A DNA stretch of 64,000 bases from Calonectria ilicicola (lineage: Eukaryota > Ascomycota > Sordariomycetes > Hypocreales > Nectriaceae): the NCBI GenBank assembly GCA_020809705.1, contig CP085834.1, forward strand, positions 2,914,001 through 2,978,000, given 5' to 3'. Shown here in pieces: positions 43,659 through 53,420 of this stretch; position 1 is the first letter of the stretch, and each line of letters starts with the position of its first letter. Below the pieces are notes generated by a model. It had not been told where the DNA came from, ran no database searches, and saw only the letters and a list, made by a program, of their open reading frames with translations. Both the position numbers and the translations under genes were made by a program.

Positions 43659-45254
43659 TGAATATGGACTAAAGCCTCAGGGGAAAAAAGCTCATTTACG
43701 GCGTTTACGGACTCCAGATCCTTGATTGACCAGGTCTCTTTTGGCGACACCAGAGAGCGTTGTTCCAGCCTTCAACGTGTGTTATATCCCCCAAAAAATA
43801 TTGGGACCAATCCATCCACTAATCTATGCGTTAGCTACAACTCTCAAAGCTTAAAATCTTGATTGCCACGAATCGCAATCACTACCGCAATATCCAACGT
43901 CAATAATCCCCCAAATCGAACCCCATGAAGCTTTTGCCTAAGGTTTTTACTTAATGTTTGGCTTGTGTCTCGGTGACTTAGAGTCAACCCTCCCTGGTTA
44001 TCATATATGATTGATAAAGAAGTAACTCATAAATATAAACACAAATTGGATGTAGTCTACGATAAGATTCTTCTTTCAAAGAAAACAAATACGAACACGG
44101 ACAAATCTAGACAAGTAGATATTCGCAATAACAGGCGATTCACACCACCGCCACTGACACAGGCCAAGCAGTGACATCCATTTAGGCAGGGTCCTTTATA
44201 CGGACAAATATTATCCGAGATAAGGAAAATAAATTTGAGTAAACAGATCATGAATAAATAACAATAGCTCTGGATGCATTGAATTAGGAGCTCTTACTTT
44301 AATAGTTAAAGATTTATTTTTATTCTCTTTTTACTTATACAAAAGTCTAGTTATCCAGCAAGGTCAATACACTAATTGAGGCTTGCAGATACAAACCCAA
44401 AACAAGAAAGTTACCAAACGTCGTGATAACCTAGAAATGTCATCTCCGATACCTTGATAGAAAAGTCTAATAGAGCCTTGTATGTTCTGTTAGGATAGGA
44501 ATTTGATACATTTCAAAACACACCACTTTAATGCTAACTTTCCCCGGCGGGGGAAGGATTTATTTTTATTATCTTTATTACATTAAGAAAAATAGTAATT
44601 TATTTAAAATAGGCAAGAGATACTTTATAATCATGCTAAGGCAATACTTCTCATTGCTACCATGTACGAGAGAGAGCAGTACCACCCTCATCTTCTTCAG
44701 ATCCATAATGATAGAGTTTTCGCTAATACGAAGAGTTATTTTGTGGAAAGGCGGAAAGATAAAGAGAGAGGAGTGAAGCGATGTTAGGGAAGAGGAGTTG
44801 GGTTTGATGAAGGTGAAGGTGGAGATGAAGTAGTGAGAAATGACTAGATTTTGAGAATAAAAGAAAGAGAGTTTTGCCGCCACTGGCAGTTAGCACCTAG
44901 CAGCTACGAAGGATTTTGGGGGCGGCGGTGGAGTCTGTTAGAAGGGCGCAGTAGCCGTGTCTTCCGCTTGGCATTTGGCAAAAACAAAGAGCTGTTATAA
45001 CGAGATGCGCCAATCTGTTCATGATTTCGGTTGCAATGCTCGCTCACACACTAGATTTCTACTTCGCTGATTCTGCCTGTGCGTGCAATCGGCGAAAGAA
45101 TAAATCACCTTACCATGTGCTAACTCGCTGCTAGTTCAACCTGAGAATTTTCAACCCTTACGGTTCATTTATAAAGACTATGAAGGACCCTAATAGCTAA
45201 GTAATTATTTAATAGAATTAGAGCTATTATCACCTATACATCGTCTAAATCTAA
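43659..45254. other. AT-rich gene-less region
   Basis: About 1.6 kb, clearly more AT-rich than its neighbours, with overlapping ORFs on opposite strands at 44531-44883 and no domain. Could contain decayed mobile DNA, but no terminal repeats were recognised. Confidence 0.45.
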
Positions 45255-48200
45255 TCATGTTGAGGGTTGCTGCGAATTAAATATATACTTCTCAGAATCG
45301 TTCAATATCAATGTTGAAACCGAGTCTACAATGTTAATTGTCATTGCTTCGGTAGAATTGATTTGGACCCTGTCTGCGGTCATCACGTTGATGGTATTGA
45401 TATCCGTAGACTCTTGAATGGAGAACCTGTCGACGGTAGAAAGATTAATAGTCTTAATCTCCGTAGACTGTTCAATATGGAACCTGTCGACGGTGCTGAG
45501 ATTGATACTATTGATCACCTTGGACTCGTTCAGATAAAACCTTTCGGCGTTCTCCACATTGATGGTGCTGGTACCCTGTTGTAAATCTTCACCGGGAGCC
45601 TTGTTCGCACCTTGCGATTGAAGGAGATCCAATATTTCTCGCCGGGATCCCATTTTTTGACACATCACAATCGGTGTCAAGTTGTCAGCTTCCTCCCCGC
45701 TTGCCGTATTCACATCCGCTCCTTTGTTGAGCAGTATCTTGACAGTTATATGGTTTGACTTGCTAATGGCTGCGCAAAGCGCGGTAAGACCACAAATCCC
45801 CACGGCATTTAAGACTTCAGCCTGATTTTGAACCCTTTGAAGGAGTTGCTTAACTATTGATTCACAGTTCTGTAAACAAGCCACTACCAGGGGCGATTTA
45901 AGCAAGCCCCCGGCCTCTGTAACCGATGAGCCTCTTTCTAGGAGTTGTCCTACCAGGAGTTCATCTCTCCTGGCGCAGGCCACCGCGAGAGCCGAGCCTA
46001 GCTCGCTAGTGCAGTTTATATCCACTGCCGGCTTAGCTCCCAGGAAAGCGTCTATTATATTTCTGTCGCCGAACAAACATGCCATGGGAAATGCATGGTC
46101 TAGTTGCTGGAGGACATTGCGCTGTATGAATATTCGAACAACCTTCGCTTGTTTCGCTTTGATCGCAGTATGCAACACAGTTCCGGGTTGAGGCTTGATT
46201 CGTAAGGCATTCCTGACCTCTCGAGAAGAATCCTTCGCATCGACTGTTGTGAAAGGGATAAATGTGATATGATCAGGATTCTCCTTGATTTCTTGCCCAA
46301 GATCAGTATCCTCTTTCATCATCGCGTCGAGCAGTACCTCTAGAACTTCCACGCAACCTCTGTTTGCAGCTTCATGGAGAAGCCACTGATTCTTTAAATT
46401 GGCCCCTCGTTCTAGTAGCAAACGCGTTGCTTGTTCATTGTTTTCTTTTACTGCCTGCTTTAACAATGTCTCCTGTCGAAATTCAATATCCACGCTGACT
46501 CCTTTGTCAAGTAGGAGCTTCATGGACTCAATTGCTGCGTCATGCCAAGCCGCTTTCCCAGTTTTGTTCGAAACACAGGCGAATATGGCACCACCTGTAG
46601 GGGTTGGTGTTTCCAGCTGTGCCCCGCGTTTCACAATCAGTTGAACAATATCAAATCTCCCTTTGCTAATGGCAAGTGATAGAATGGTCTCATTCCCCAT
46701 GTGACTATACATCAAGTTTATGTTGATTGCATCATTATTTATGAGAATCTCGATAACTCGGACATCCAAATTTTCAATGACATCCTTCAGAGACCAATCA
46801 GATCCCATAATATCCCAGATTAGCACTGGGTTGGCTTCCACAAGGTCATCGACTAATTCCAGGCAAGATAATTCAATAGCGGACATTAGAAGGTCTTTGA
46901 ACTCGCTTCTAGTCAGACTAGAGAGATCCCATTCCATGTTCAACATCAGAGGTCGCAAACATTCCAAGGTAATTTCCCTGTTTCTTAACCCCGCCAGATA
47001 TTCTTGTAGCTCTAGGTTCTCTGATGATTGTCTATGCTTTGTTAAAGACTCATGTAGATTTGCACATTTAGCGCTGAACCTTTCTGGCTCTGCCTGCGCT
47101 TTCAAGGCGGCTCGGTTTGGCATTTTTTCAAGCTCCCGCAGTGCCCAATCTTGGTCACCTGCTCGATATGCTTTGCGGTAGACTTCAAGTATTTCAAGAA
47201 ACGCTACCTCAAATACTTGGGCATTACCATCGTCGATGGCCATGGTGAATAACCGCTCTGCTTCAGTAAACCTTTTCTGTCTTCGTAGGCTGCGCCCTTG
47301 TTGAAGAAATGTCTCTACAGCCATCTCATCATACATCAAAACACCGGACTGAACGAACACTGGAATAATGCAAATTAATGCCTCTTCTTCGGTTCCTAGA
47401 CCTGAATCAATGAAGATCTTGGCTATCCTGCGGACATGTTGCAAGATCTTGTTAGACCCATAAGGAGGGTCACTTGTTGCTACCTTGGTGTTCGGCTTTG
47501 CATCAGTGTCAATGATATGACTTAGACGTAAGAGAAAGAGGGTAAAAATATGTTCTGCTAGAAGCTTAATTCTAGGACTCCTGGTTCTTATGTTGAAATT
47601 CCAACTATTTTCGTCAACCTTGTCAATTTTACAAGGTGCTCCTTGTTGTATCAGCCATGCATCACCTCCACTATTTGGTGGTACATCCAAAAAATATCCA
47701 GGGCGCTTTATTGGTGCAAAGGCAAGATACAAACTCATCATCATGCGCCTGTCAACAGATAGAACCTTCTGATTTAGTTTATCAAGGTCATCTGATTTGT
47801 CAAAGGACATATCCCAAAGGGAAAGAACAGCTTCAAGCTGATATTTGCTGATTTTCCATTTATTTTCGTATTGGAACATACAGAACGAGACTTGGTCGGT
47901 CATGGTTATATCTCGTTCATTATCCCATGTAATACCAGCCGTAGTCTGCCATGTTATAGATTTTATATGTTCCCAGTTAGCCTTTAGTGTAATTCTCCCG
48001 GAGAAGATATACTCGGTGAGATCTTGAATGGCTACTTGCAACTCTAGAGCCGTAGTCTTAGCGAGGCTATCCCACTTTGGTTGCACTCCGACGATGCTAC
48101 CACTAGTGAGATAAGCAAGTCTAGCTCGAATGAGTGGAATTAAGGCTATAAGGTTAGGGTTAGATTCAGACTTTTCCTGGTCTTTTGCAAATTTAATCGC

Positions 48201-49811
48201 ATTTCTTGCATCTAGCCACCTATCAGGACTTTGATTTGTATTTGCATCACTGGCATCAAATCCAACGAGACTTGCAACCCGGCCATTGTCTTTTGGTTCC
48301 TCGTTGGCCTGGTCTCCTCTCTTAATACATATCGATATGTTCTTATGCTTCATCTCGAAGAGAACTTTGTCGGCTTCGTCGGGAGAAAACCCTAAATCAA
48401 GCATCCTCCATTTTATTCTCTCACCTGGAGTATCTGCCATGTCTTTATAAGACTTGGCTATTTCCATCGCTTGCCAATCCAGCTCATGTCCTCCCGTTTC
48501 AGAATTAGACTGTTGTATATCATTGTTTGCTGGGTCAAGTCCACGTCGTCTAAGCGATGCGCGGACAATCGCCATAATCAATGTTGCTGCGATCTGATAT
48601 AGAGCAATAGACCCATGTACACCACGAAATCCTATAAATTGTAGGACGAAGCCAACAATAGATGAGAATATAGCAATGCCAAGAATTGGATCCAGCTGGA
48701 CCTCGCTTCGATCTCTCTTCCATGATGTGATATATCGATCGTTTTGACTACTGTAAGAAAAGGCATTGAACTTTTGATCACCAACGAGTTGGTTACCTGG
48801 TTGTAACCAGTAGATCGTGGTGTGATGTTCCGGCTCCTTGTTGTTACTCTTAGATTTCGCAACTCTGAAATGCCGCTCTTTCGATCTTCTTTCAATTAAG
48901 AACGAACATAGGATCATGCCGAATACTATCATAATAGTGCCAATTACTACAAGAACAAACGCCCACACATCCGGCAACTCTCCCTTATTATACAATTTGT
49001 CACTGTAAAAGGTGATGAAAACTGCATACACAAAGAAGCTAAGTTGCAGAAGAGTCGCCAAAATAGCAACTACACCCAAACCCCGTGGAGAGATTTCACG
49101 GATACCAATATTTAGTGATAAGTTTGGATACTGAGCAAAACAGGCTCCTATTCGCCTATTATCGGTGGCCAAGTCGGGTTTATCTTCTACCCAGTCATCG
49201 TCTTTCTGGTCGCAAGTCAGGTTATTGCCATCACTCCCATTCTGACAACAGTGCTTGCCAGCTAGAAAGCAGGCTGGTTGATAGATATTACAAGCCCCGG
49301 GCTTCTCGAGATCTTTTTCTGTCACTTCTTCCTTTAAGTCGGGATAAAAGTCATCTTTCTTAGTTTTGTGAAAGAATTCAAGCACTTTAGGTCGACCAAA
49401 TACACGACAGATACCTCCTTCAGACCAGAGTTCACAAACATCGTCGCTAGTTGAGGAGCATAATTCAGCTTCAGCCAAACCATGTGATTCCTGGGCTCTC
49501 CCGATAAAAGCTTTAAGACCAGGGGAACCATAAACACGGATAGCTGAAACCACAGCTGTCAAGATACCAATTGGAGCCATGCCAAATATAACATTATCGA
49601 GGAATCTGGTCGATTCGCTAAGAAATTGCTTTGTAGCCTGCTCGCCAAAGAGAGATATAAGAGGTGCAATATCACTTGCAAAGTTATTAGTAAAATCGTT
49701 CCAGCCTTCAGCGGGGGAGTCGGAGACGGCATATGCCAGGTTGACAAGGTACACTAAAGCAAATATCATTGCTGGTGTTAGATTTCTTTCTTGCCATATT
49801 TCATATAGCAT
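45255..49811 (-). CDS. Large membrane-anchored ankyrin-repeat protein with C-terminal repeat ladder
   Basis: A single exon of 1518 residues. The N-terminal 430 residues carry about five hydrophobic spans (AMIFALVYLVNLAYAV, MAPIGILTAVVSAIRV, VVAILATLLQLSFFVYAVFI, FVLVVIGTIMIVFGMILCSF, IAIFSSIVGFVLQFIGF). Between them are GEQATKQFLSEST and IGRAQESHGLAEAELCSSTS, hallmarks of a fungal ankyrin-protein family common near incompatibility genes. A helical middle follows. Residues about 990-1400 are ankyrin repeats (ETILSLAISKGRFDIVQLIV, LLHEAANRGCVEVLEVLLDA, LTALCAAISKSNHITVKILL). The last 100 residues are a ladder of about five 18-19-residue repeats. Likely a membrane-bound sensor or scaffold; its function is not established. 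No intron is needed. Confidence 0.9.
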   Translation of the reverse strand: MLYEIWQERNLTPAMIFALVYLVNLAYAVSDSPAEGWNDFTNNFASDIAPLISLFGEQATKQFLSESTRFLDNVIFGMAPIGILTAVVSAIRVYGSPGLKAFIGRAQESHGLAEAELCSSTSDDVCELWSEGGICRVFGRPKVLEFFHKTKKDDFYPDLKEEVTEKDLEKPGACNIYQPACFLAGKHCCQNGSDGNNLTCDQKDDDWVEDKPDLATDNRRIGACFAQYPNLSLNIGIREISPRGLGVVAILATLLQLSFFVYAVFITFYSDKLYNKGELPDVWAFVLVVIGTIMIVFGMILCSFLIERRSKERHFRVAKSKSNNKEPEHHTTIYWLQPGNQLVGDQKFNAFSYSSQNDRYITSWKRDRSEVQLDPILGIAIFSSIVGFVLQFIGFRGVHGSIALYQIAATLIMAIVRASLRRRGLDPANNDIQQSNSETGGHELDWQAMEIAKSYKDMADTPGERIKWRMLDLGFSPDEADKVLFEMKHKNISICIKRGDQANEEPKDNGRVASLVGFDASDANTNQSPDRWLDARNAIKFAKDQEKSESNPNLIALIPLIRARLAYLTSGSIVGVQPKWDSLAKTTALELQVAIQDLTEYIFSGRITLKANWEHIKSITWQTTAGITWDNERDITMTDQVSFCMFQYENKWKISKYQLEAVLSLWDMSFDKSDDLDKLNQKVLSVDRRMMMSLYLAFAPIKRPGYFLDVPPNSGGDAWLIQQGAPCKIDKVDENSWNFNIRTRSPRIKLLAEHIFTLFLLRLSHIIDTDAKPNTKVATSDPPYGSNKILQHVRRIAKIFIDSGLGTEEEALICIIPVFVQSGVLMYDEMAVETFLQQGRSLRRQKRFTEAERLFTMAIDDGNAQVFEVAFLEILEVYRKAYRAGDQDWALRELEKMPNRAALKAQAEPERFSAKCANLHESLTKHRQSSENLELQEYLAGLRNREITLECLRPLMLNMEWDLSSLTRSEFKDLLMSAIELSCLELVDDLVEANPVLIWDIMGSDWSLKDVIENLDVRVIEILINNDAININLMYSHMGNETILSLAISKGRFDIVQLIVKRGAQLETPTPTGGAIFACVSNKTGKAAWHDAAIESMKLLLDKGVSVDIEFRQETLLKQAVKENNEQATRLLLERGANLKNQWLLHEAANRGCVEVLEVLLDAMMKEDTDLGQEIKENPDHITFIPFTTVDAKDSSREVRNALRIKPQPGTVLHTAIKAKQAKVVRIFIQRNVLQQLDHAFPMACLFGDRNIIDAFLGAKPAVDINCTSELGSALAVACARRDELLVGQLLERGSSVTEAGGLLKSPLVVACLQNCESIVKQLLQRVQNQAEVLNAVGICGLTALCAAISKSNHITVKILLNKGADVNTASGEEADNLTPIVMCQKMGSRREILDLLQSQGANKAPGEDLQQGTSTINVENAERFYLNESKVINSINLSTVDRFHIEQSTEIKTINLSTVDRFSIQESTDINTINVMTADRVQINSTEAMTINIVDSVSTLILNDSEKYIFNSQQPST
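45282..45563 (-). repeat. Protein-level tandem repeats, about 19 residues each, in the ankyrin protein
   Basis: Residues about 1417-1510 contain five units of the form IN(L/V)STVDRF.I..STEI.T, for example INLSTVDRFHIEQSTEIKT and INLSTVDRFSIQESTDINT; the outer units are more divergent. DNA identity between the two central units is high. The alternating hydrophobic/polar pattern is that of a stacked beta-solenoid. Confidence 0.8.
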
Positions 49812-50435
49812 CTTGATGTTGAGAGCGGCTGATCGCTATATATGTGTCACTGGGTAGTCCTGGGCTGTCTTAGGTTTAATTTTCAATAACCTGAATGGTA
49901 TAGAATTGGTGTAAAGGAGAAGAAAAACCCCGCAGACCGAGATTGGGCAGAATGTGCAAATTTGGTCGGGCATTCCTGCAGCCTTAGTCAGCGTTTGCAT
50001 GTTAGCGAGATGAGCGTGAGTTGGGATTATGGTTACTCACTAACTAAAAGCCTCAAAGCTGGTTGGTTCCTATCACTGACATGCCCGCCCGCTACCTGTT
50101 GCAAGCCCCCCACTTTTGTACCTAAATTAGCAAGGCTTTCGGGCAATAAAATGCAGAGTACATAACCTTCGGCCTGAATTATGTTATCCTTGCTCGCAAT
50201 GCCTAGGTTGACTCCCTAATAATGGACAAGCGCCTGCAATTCAAAGGAATCCAACATCATATCGATGTGAGTACAATGATGAGTAGTCTATTTCTTCGTG
50301 TTTATCGTCATCCTTTTACATGTAATGCCTCATAACCTCACGTCTAGAGATGGCCGGAATGCCTAATACCGGGCTGTTAGTAAATGTCTGTAGTTTCATT
50401 CACTTCTACCAATGTGATGTTCGTCGTGCCAGAGG
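49812..50435. other. Gene-less stretch
   Basis: About 620 bases: promoter of the ankyrin gene (minus strand) on the left. Nothing else recognised. Confidence 0.4.
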
Positions 50436-51402
50436 ATGTCGCAGCTGAACCACTACTATTTACGTTATCGGGGTCTTTTTTTAAAACCACACAGACCTAC
50501 AATTCTTACTTGTATTTATAGTTTAACACTAGATGCCTGCGAGATCTCCAAATATTCAGGATTTGCACAGCGCCCATTGAAGCTCGAAATTCACTTCAAA
50601 TTGCATTTTTGTCCAATTTCCAACACCATGCAGCGATGCAGATCTCAATCCTCAGTTAAAACGAAAGCTAATAAAGCTTGATCACGATTTGACACAACTG
50701 CGTGCTGCCGGAAGAGGACTGATACATAGTCTTCTTTGCCACGAAGACTTGTCAGATTTAATTCTTGCTAATCCTCATATTCATTGCACAACCCCATTTC
50801 CATGGCACCTTTGGTGGTCGGACTTTTCAGAGATCCCGTTTCTCACATCAAAACTTTCAAAATTCCAGGCTAATCTGTCAAAGGAAACGTTTCGAATGCT
50901 TTTAAATCTCGAGCCAAGCCATCGATGGAGTCCTCTATGCTTAGTCGTCACAATTGGCTCGATTCAAATAATGGAGAATTGCTTATTGATGGGAGCAGAT
51001 CTTGACTTTGACGGGAGTCCGCTAGGATCTACTCTTGCACTCGCCAGTGCCTATGGGAGGCTGAAATCTGTTAAATATTTGGTTCGCCAACAGACCGCGA
51101 TGTCGTATAAAGGCAAGAAAGGCCAGATGAATGTGCTAGCGCTGACTAAATCCAAGGCAGTTAGGTATTGGCTTTTAGTTGGGCGCTTTAGTGAGCAGCT
51201 GTCCATTGGCCACGATAAACGTTGTGTCTTGCCCCACTCTAGGCCAGAACAATTGAAGGAATGGAGTGGTCCCATGCGAGTCAAATATCAACTTCATGGG
51301 AAATTGGAGAAAATATTGGATGGAAGTTGTCTTGACTACCCAAAGAGACTGTGGGATCTCAGGCAGAGGTTGCAAGGAAAGGTCATCTCCTTGCCACGCT
51401 AA
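50436..51402 (+). pseudogene. Fragment of a second ankyrin-repeat protein
   Basis: The frame to the stop at 51402 has ankyrin-like helices (SPLCLVVTIGSIQIMENCLL, LALASAYGRLKSVKYLVRQQ) and reads like the C-terminal part of fungal ankyrin proteins that end in a conserved WLLVGRF block. The frame has no ATG: it opens after a TGA at 50578-50580. The sequence that should precede it appears in another frame around 50530-50630 (LDACEISKYSGFAQRPLKLE), consistent with a frameshift. A spliced gene with a lost 5' end is the other reading. Unrelated in detail to the ankyrin protein to the left. Confidence 0.55.
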
Positions 51403-52468
51403 GTGGGAGGGTTTATTTTGATTGAACCCATGGTATTCAGGTGAACTATCATTTTAAATATCATTGCTAGCTCAGTGCATTTCCACCCATGTCCTCTAGA
51501 TAATTGCACCAACACAAACTTCACTCTGAGACGGCTGAGCACCTCACGTAGCAATCTATTTTAATGCATTTTTAAGCATTTGACATGGGACCAACGCGAT
51601 TCACAATCGTGCAGAAGCTTCTATTTTTATTAGGGTTTTTAGGCTATGCTCGCCAATGTTTGAGAAGTGCCAACCTAAACGCCATTTCGATTAAATCATG
51701 TACCCGGGCTTAAATTAATGCCATGGTTTACTAAGACTAACCTAGCCGCACCTGCAATATCGCCACCTTGCCGCTAATTTTTGGTCATCACTTCCTATTG
51801 GGGCTAAACATGTCTGACCACACAAGCCCGTTGCATCACATACGAGCGGTGCAGTGGTCGGCTGACGCAAAGGTTCTGGGCACGACTTTAGTATACTGGC
51901 CTCAATTTAAACCCAGTGCCCGCATTAGCAAACCCCGGTGAGGCTTGCCAGAATGCAGGTCAAACACCTACTTTTAAGCCTCCGGGGACTTTTGAATGCT
52001 ATTTACGTAAATTACAGCGAGCTGCGAGGCTAATGTCTTGGTGAGCTGCGTATCTGCATGCTTGGCCACGGTCTATCAGCCAAGGCGCCAATGACTAGCC
52101 CCGGATTTCTGCGCCGAGACCTAAAGCGGATCCTACTCCCGCATTCCCTTGCTTCGTGTGAGATTAAATGTTATTCTACTCAGCCGCACGACGGTGCACG
52201 CATCACATTCCATGTACCTTTGCAAGGACAGGAGCTAGAGGAATGCTGTTAGCTGCGGCAACGGCCCGCGCAACCACTAACGTGTCGGCTTGGTCATCAG
52301 TGCTGCCCTATTTAATATCCCTGCTGCCCAGTTTGTTATGTTTTATTGCACTGCTTTCGTACCTCCTAGTTTTCCTATAATTTTGCCGACAGCGACCTAA
52401 TTCAGCAATAAGACACCATCTCTAATAATCTTTTATTTATTTATTTATTTTTATTTAATTTTTTCACA
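51403..52468. other. Gene-less stretch
   Basis: About 1.07 kb. A 70-codon hydrophobic ORF (52168-52380) has no signal-peptide logic and is likely chance. The right end is promoter and leader of the TIL-protein gene, with a TTTA run. Confidence 0.4.
52431..52465. repeat. (TTTA)n simple repeat in the leader of the TIL-protein gene
   Basis: About eight TTTA-like units just upstream of the ATG at 52469. Confidence 0.8.
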
Positions 52469-52881
52469 ATGAAGGTCTTCGGTTTCGTGGTCGCATTATT
52501 CGCTGCTGGATCAATCGCTAGCCCATTGCTAGAAAAGCGAGCTCCTATGTGCCCGGTATGTCGGATATATCCTCTTTCATATAAAGATTCCATTATCTAA
52601 CTTAGTTTCCTTCTATACAGCCAAATTCCATTTATACAACATGCGGGACATCATGCCCACTGACCTGTAAGAACCAACAGCCTGCCGACTTCTGCATTAT
52701 GGAGTGTGTTGCAGGCTGCCAATGCAATAGTGGCTACTACTTGAATGAGGTCAGTCATGCTCTCCGTTCGCCGTTTTGTTCCATGACTGATCGTTAACTT
52801 GTCTAATAGGCCACGAAAAAATGTGTAACCCAGGCCCAATGCCCAAAGAAATCAACCAGGTTTAAGAGTGCGCAAGTTTAA
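52469..52881 (+). CDS. Secreted trypsin-inhibitor-like (TIL) cysteine-rich protein, three exons
   Basis: Exons 52469-52555, 52621-52749 and 52810-52881 join in phase to 95 residues; introns are 65 and 60 nt with GT-AG ends. The signal peptide MKVFGFVVALFAAGSIAS is followed by a Kex2-type site (LLEKR). The mature part has ten cysteines in the TIL order: CGTSCPLTC, then FCIMECVAGCQCNSGYYLNE, and a final KKCVTQAQC. The GCQCNSGYYLNE step is the strongest mark of the family. TIL domains in animals are serine-protease inhibitors or parts of mucins; in fungi they are uncommon and mostly unstudied. Inhibition of host or rival proteases is a reasonable guess. Too short and broken up to appear as a long ORF. 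Confidence 0.82.
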
Positions 52882-53420
52882 GGCATACCTCTCTTATCTG
52901 CGGCTTAATCTCAGGGTTTAATATATTATTCTTCAATACTACCTCTACCTGCTTGAAGTAGCTCGCTTATTGGCTTCGGCTAGGGTTGCTCCGCTCGCAT
53001 ACTCATGCAAAGCAACGTCTTGGGTCAGCCGAATAATTACGATTTCCCGTTTCAACTCACCCTGTAACACAAAATCATGCAATCTGTCATGTGATATTCC
53101 CACCGCAAGATGCCCGCCATAAGCCGTCGACCCAATTGCCGATGCAACGTGGCGGTGCATTATGTCTTCTGCCTAGAGCCCCGCCTGAACTGTAGCTCAC
53201 GCCATTATGACCAAGTCCCATTACTGCGTTGAAAAAATTACCTCGTACATCACTATAAAATGCCCTTGCCCAACCAACCACATTGATTCCACTCTTTGCA
53301 ATCGGGAGTTGACGGGGGTGGTTGTCCATAAGCTGCTGGGGCAAATCTGCGATACGAGGATCATAAAATGGCCAGTTCACTTCCTTGATCACTACGAGAT
53401 TAAATCTAACATGACAGTAG
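52882..53420. other. Gene-less stretch
   Basis: About 540 bases between the TIL gene and the open frame of the NLR. It must contain the NLR 5' end if that gene is intact. A 101-codon minus-strand ORF (53087-53392) has no features. Confidence 0.4.

Noticed and set aside
44531..44883. Overlapping ORFs on both strands in AT-rich DNA
   Set aside because: Low complexity, no domains, no start or splice context.
52168..52380. 70-codon hydrophobic ORF before the TIL gene
   Set aside because: Hydrophobic stretch is at the end, not the start; no homology pattern or leader.
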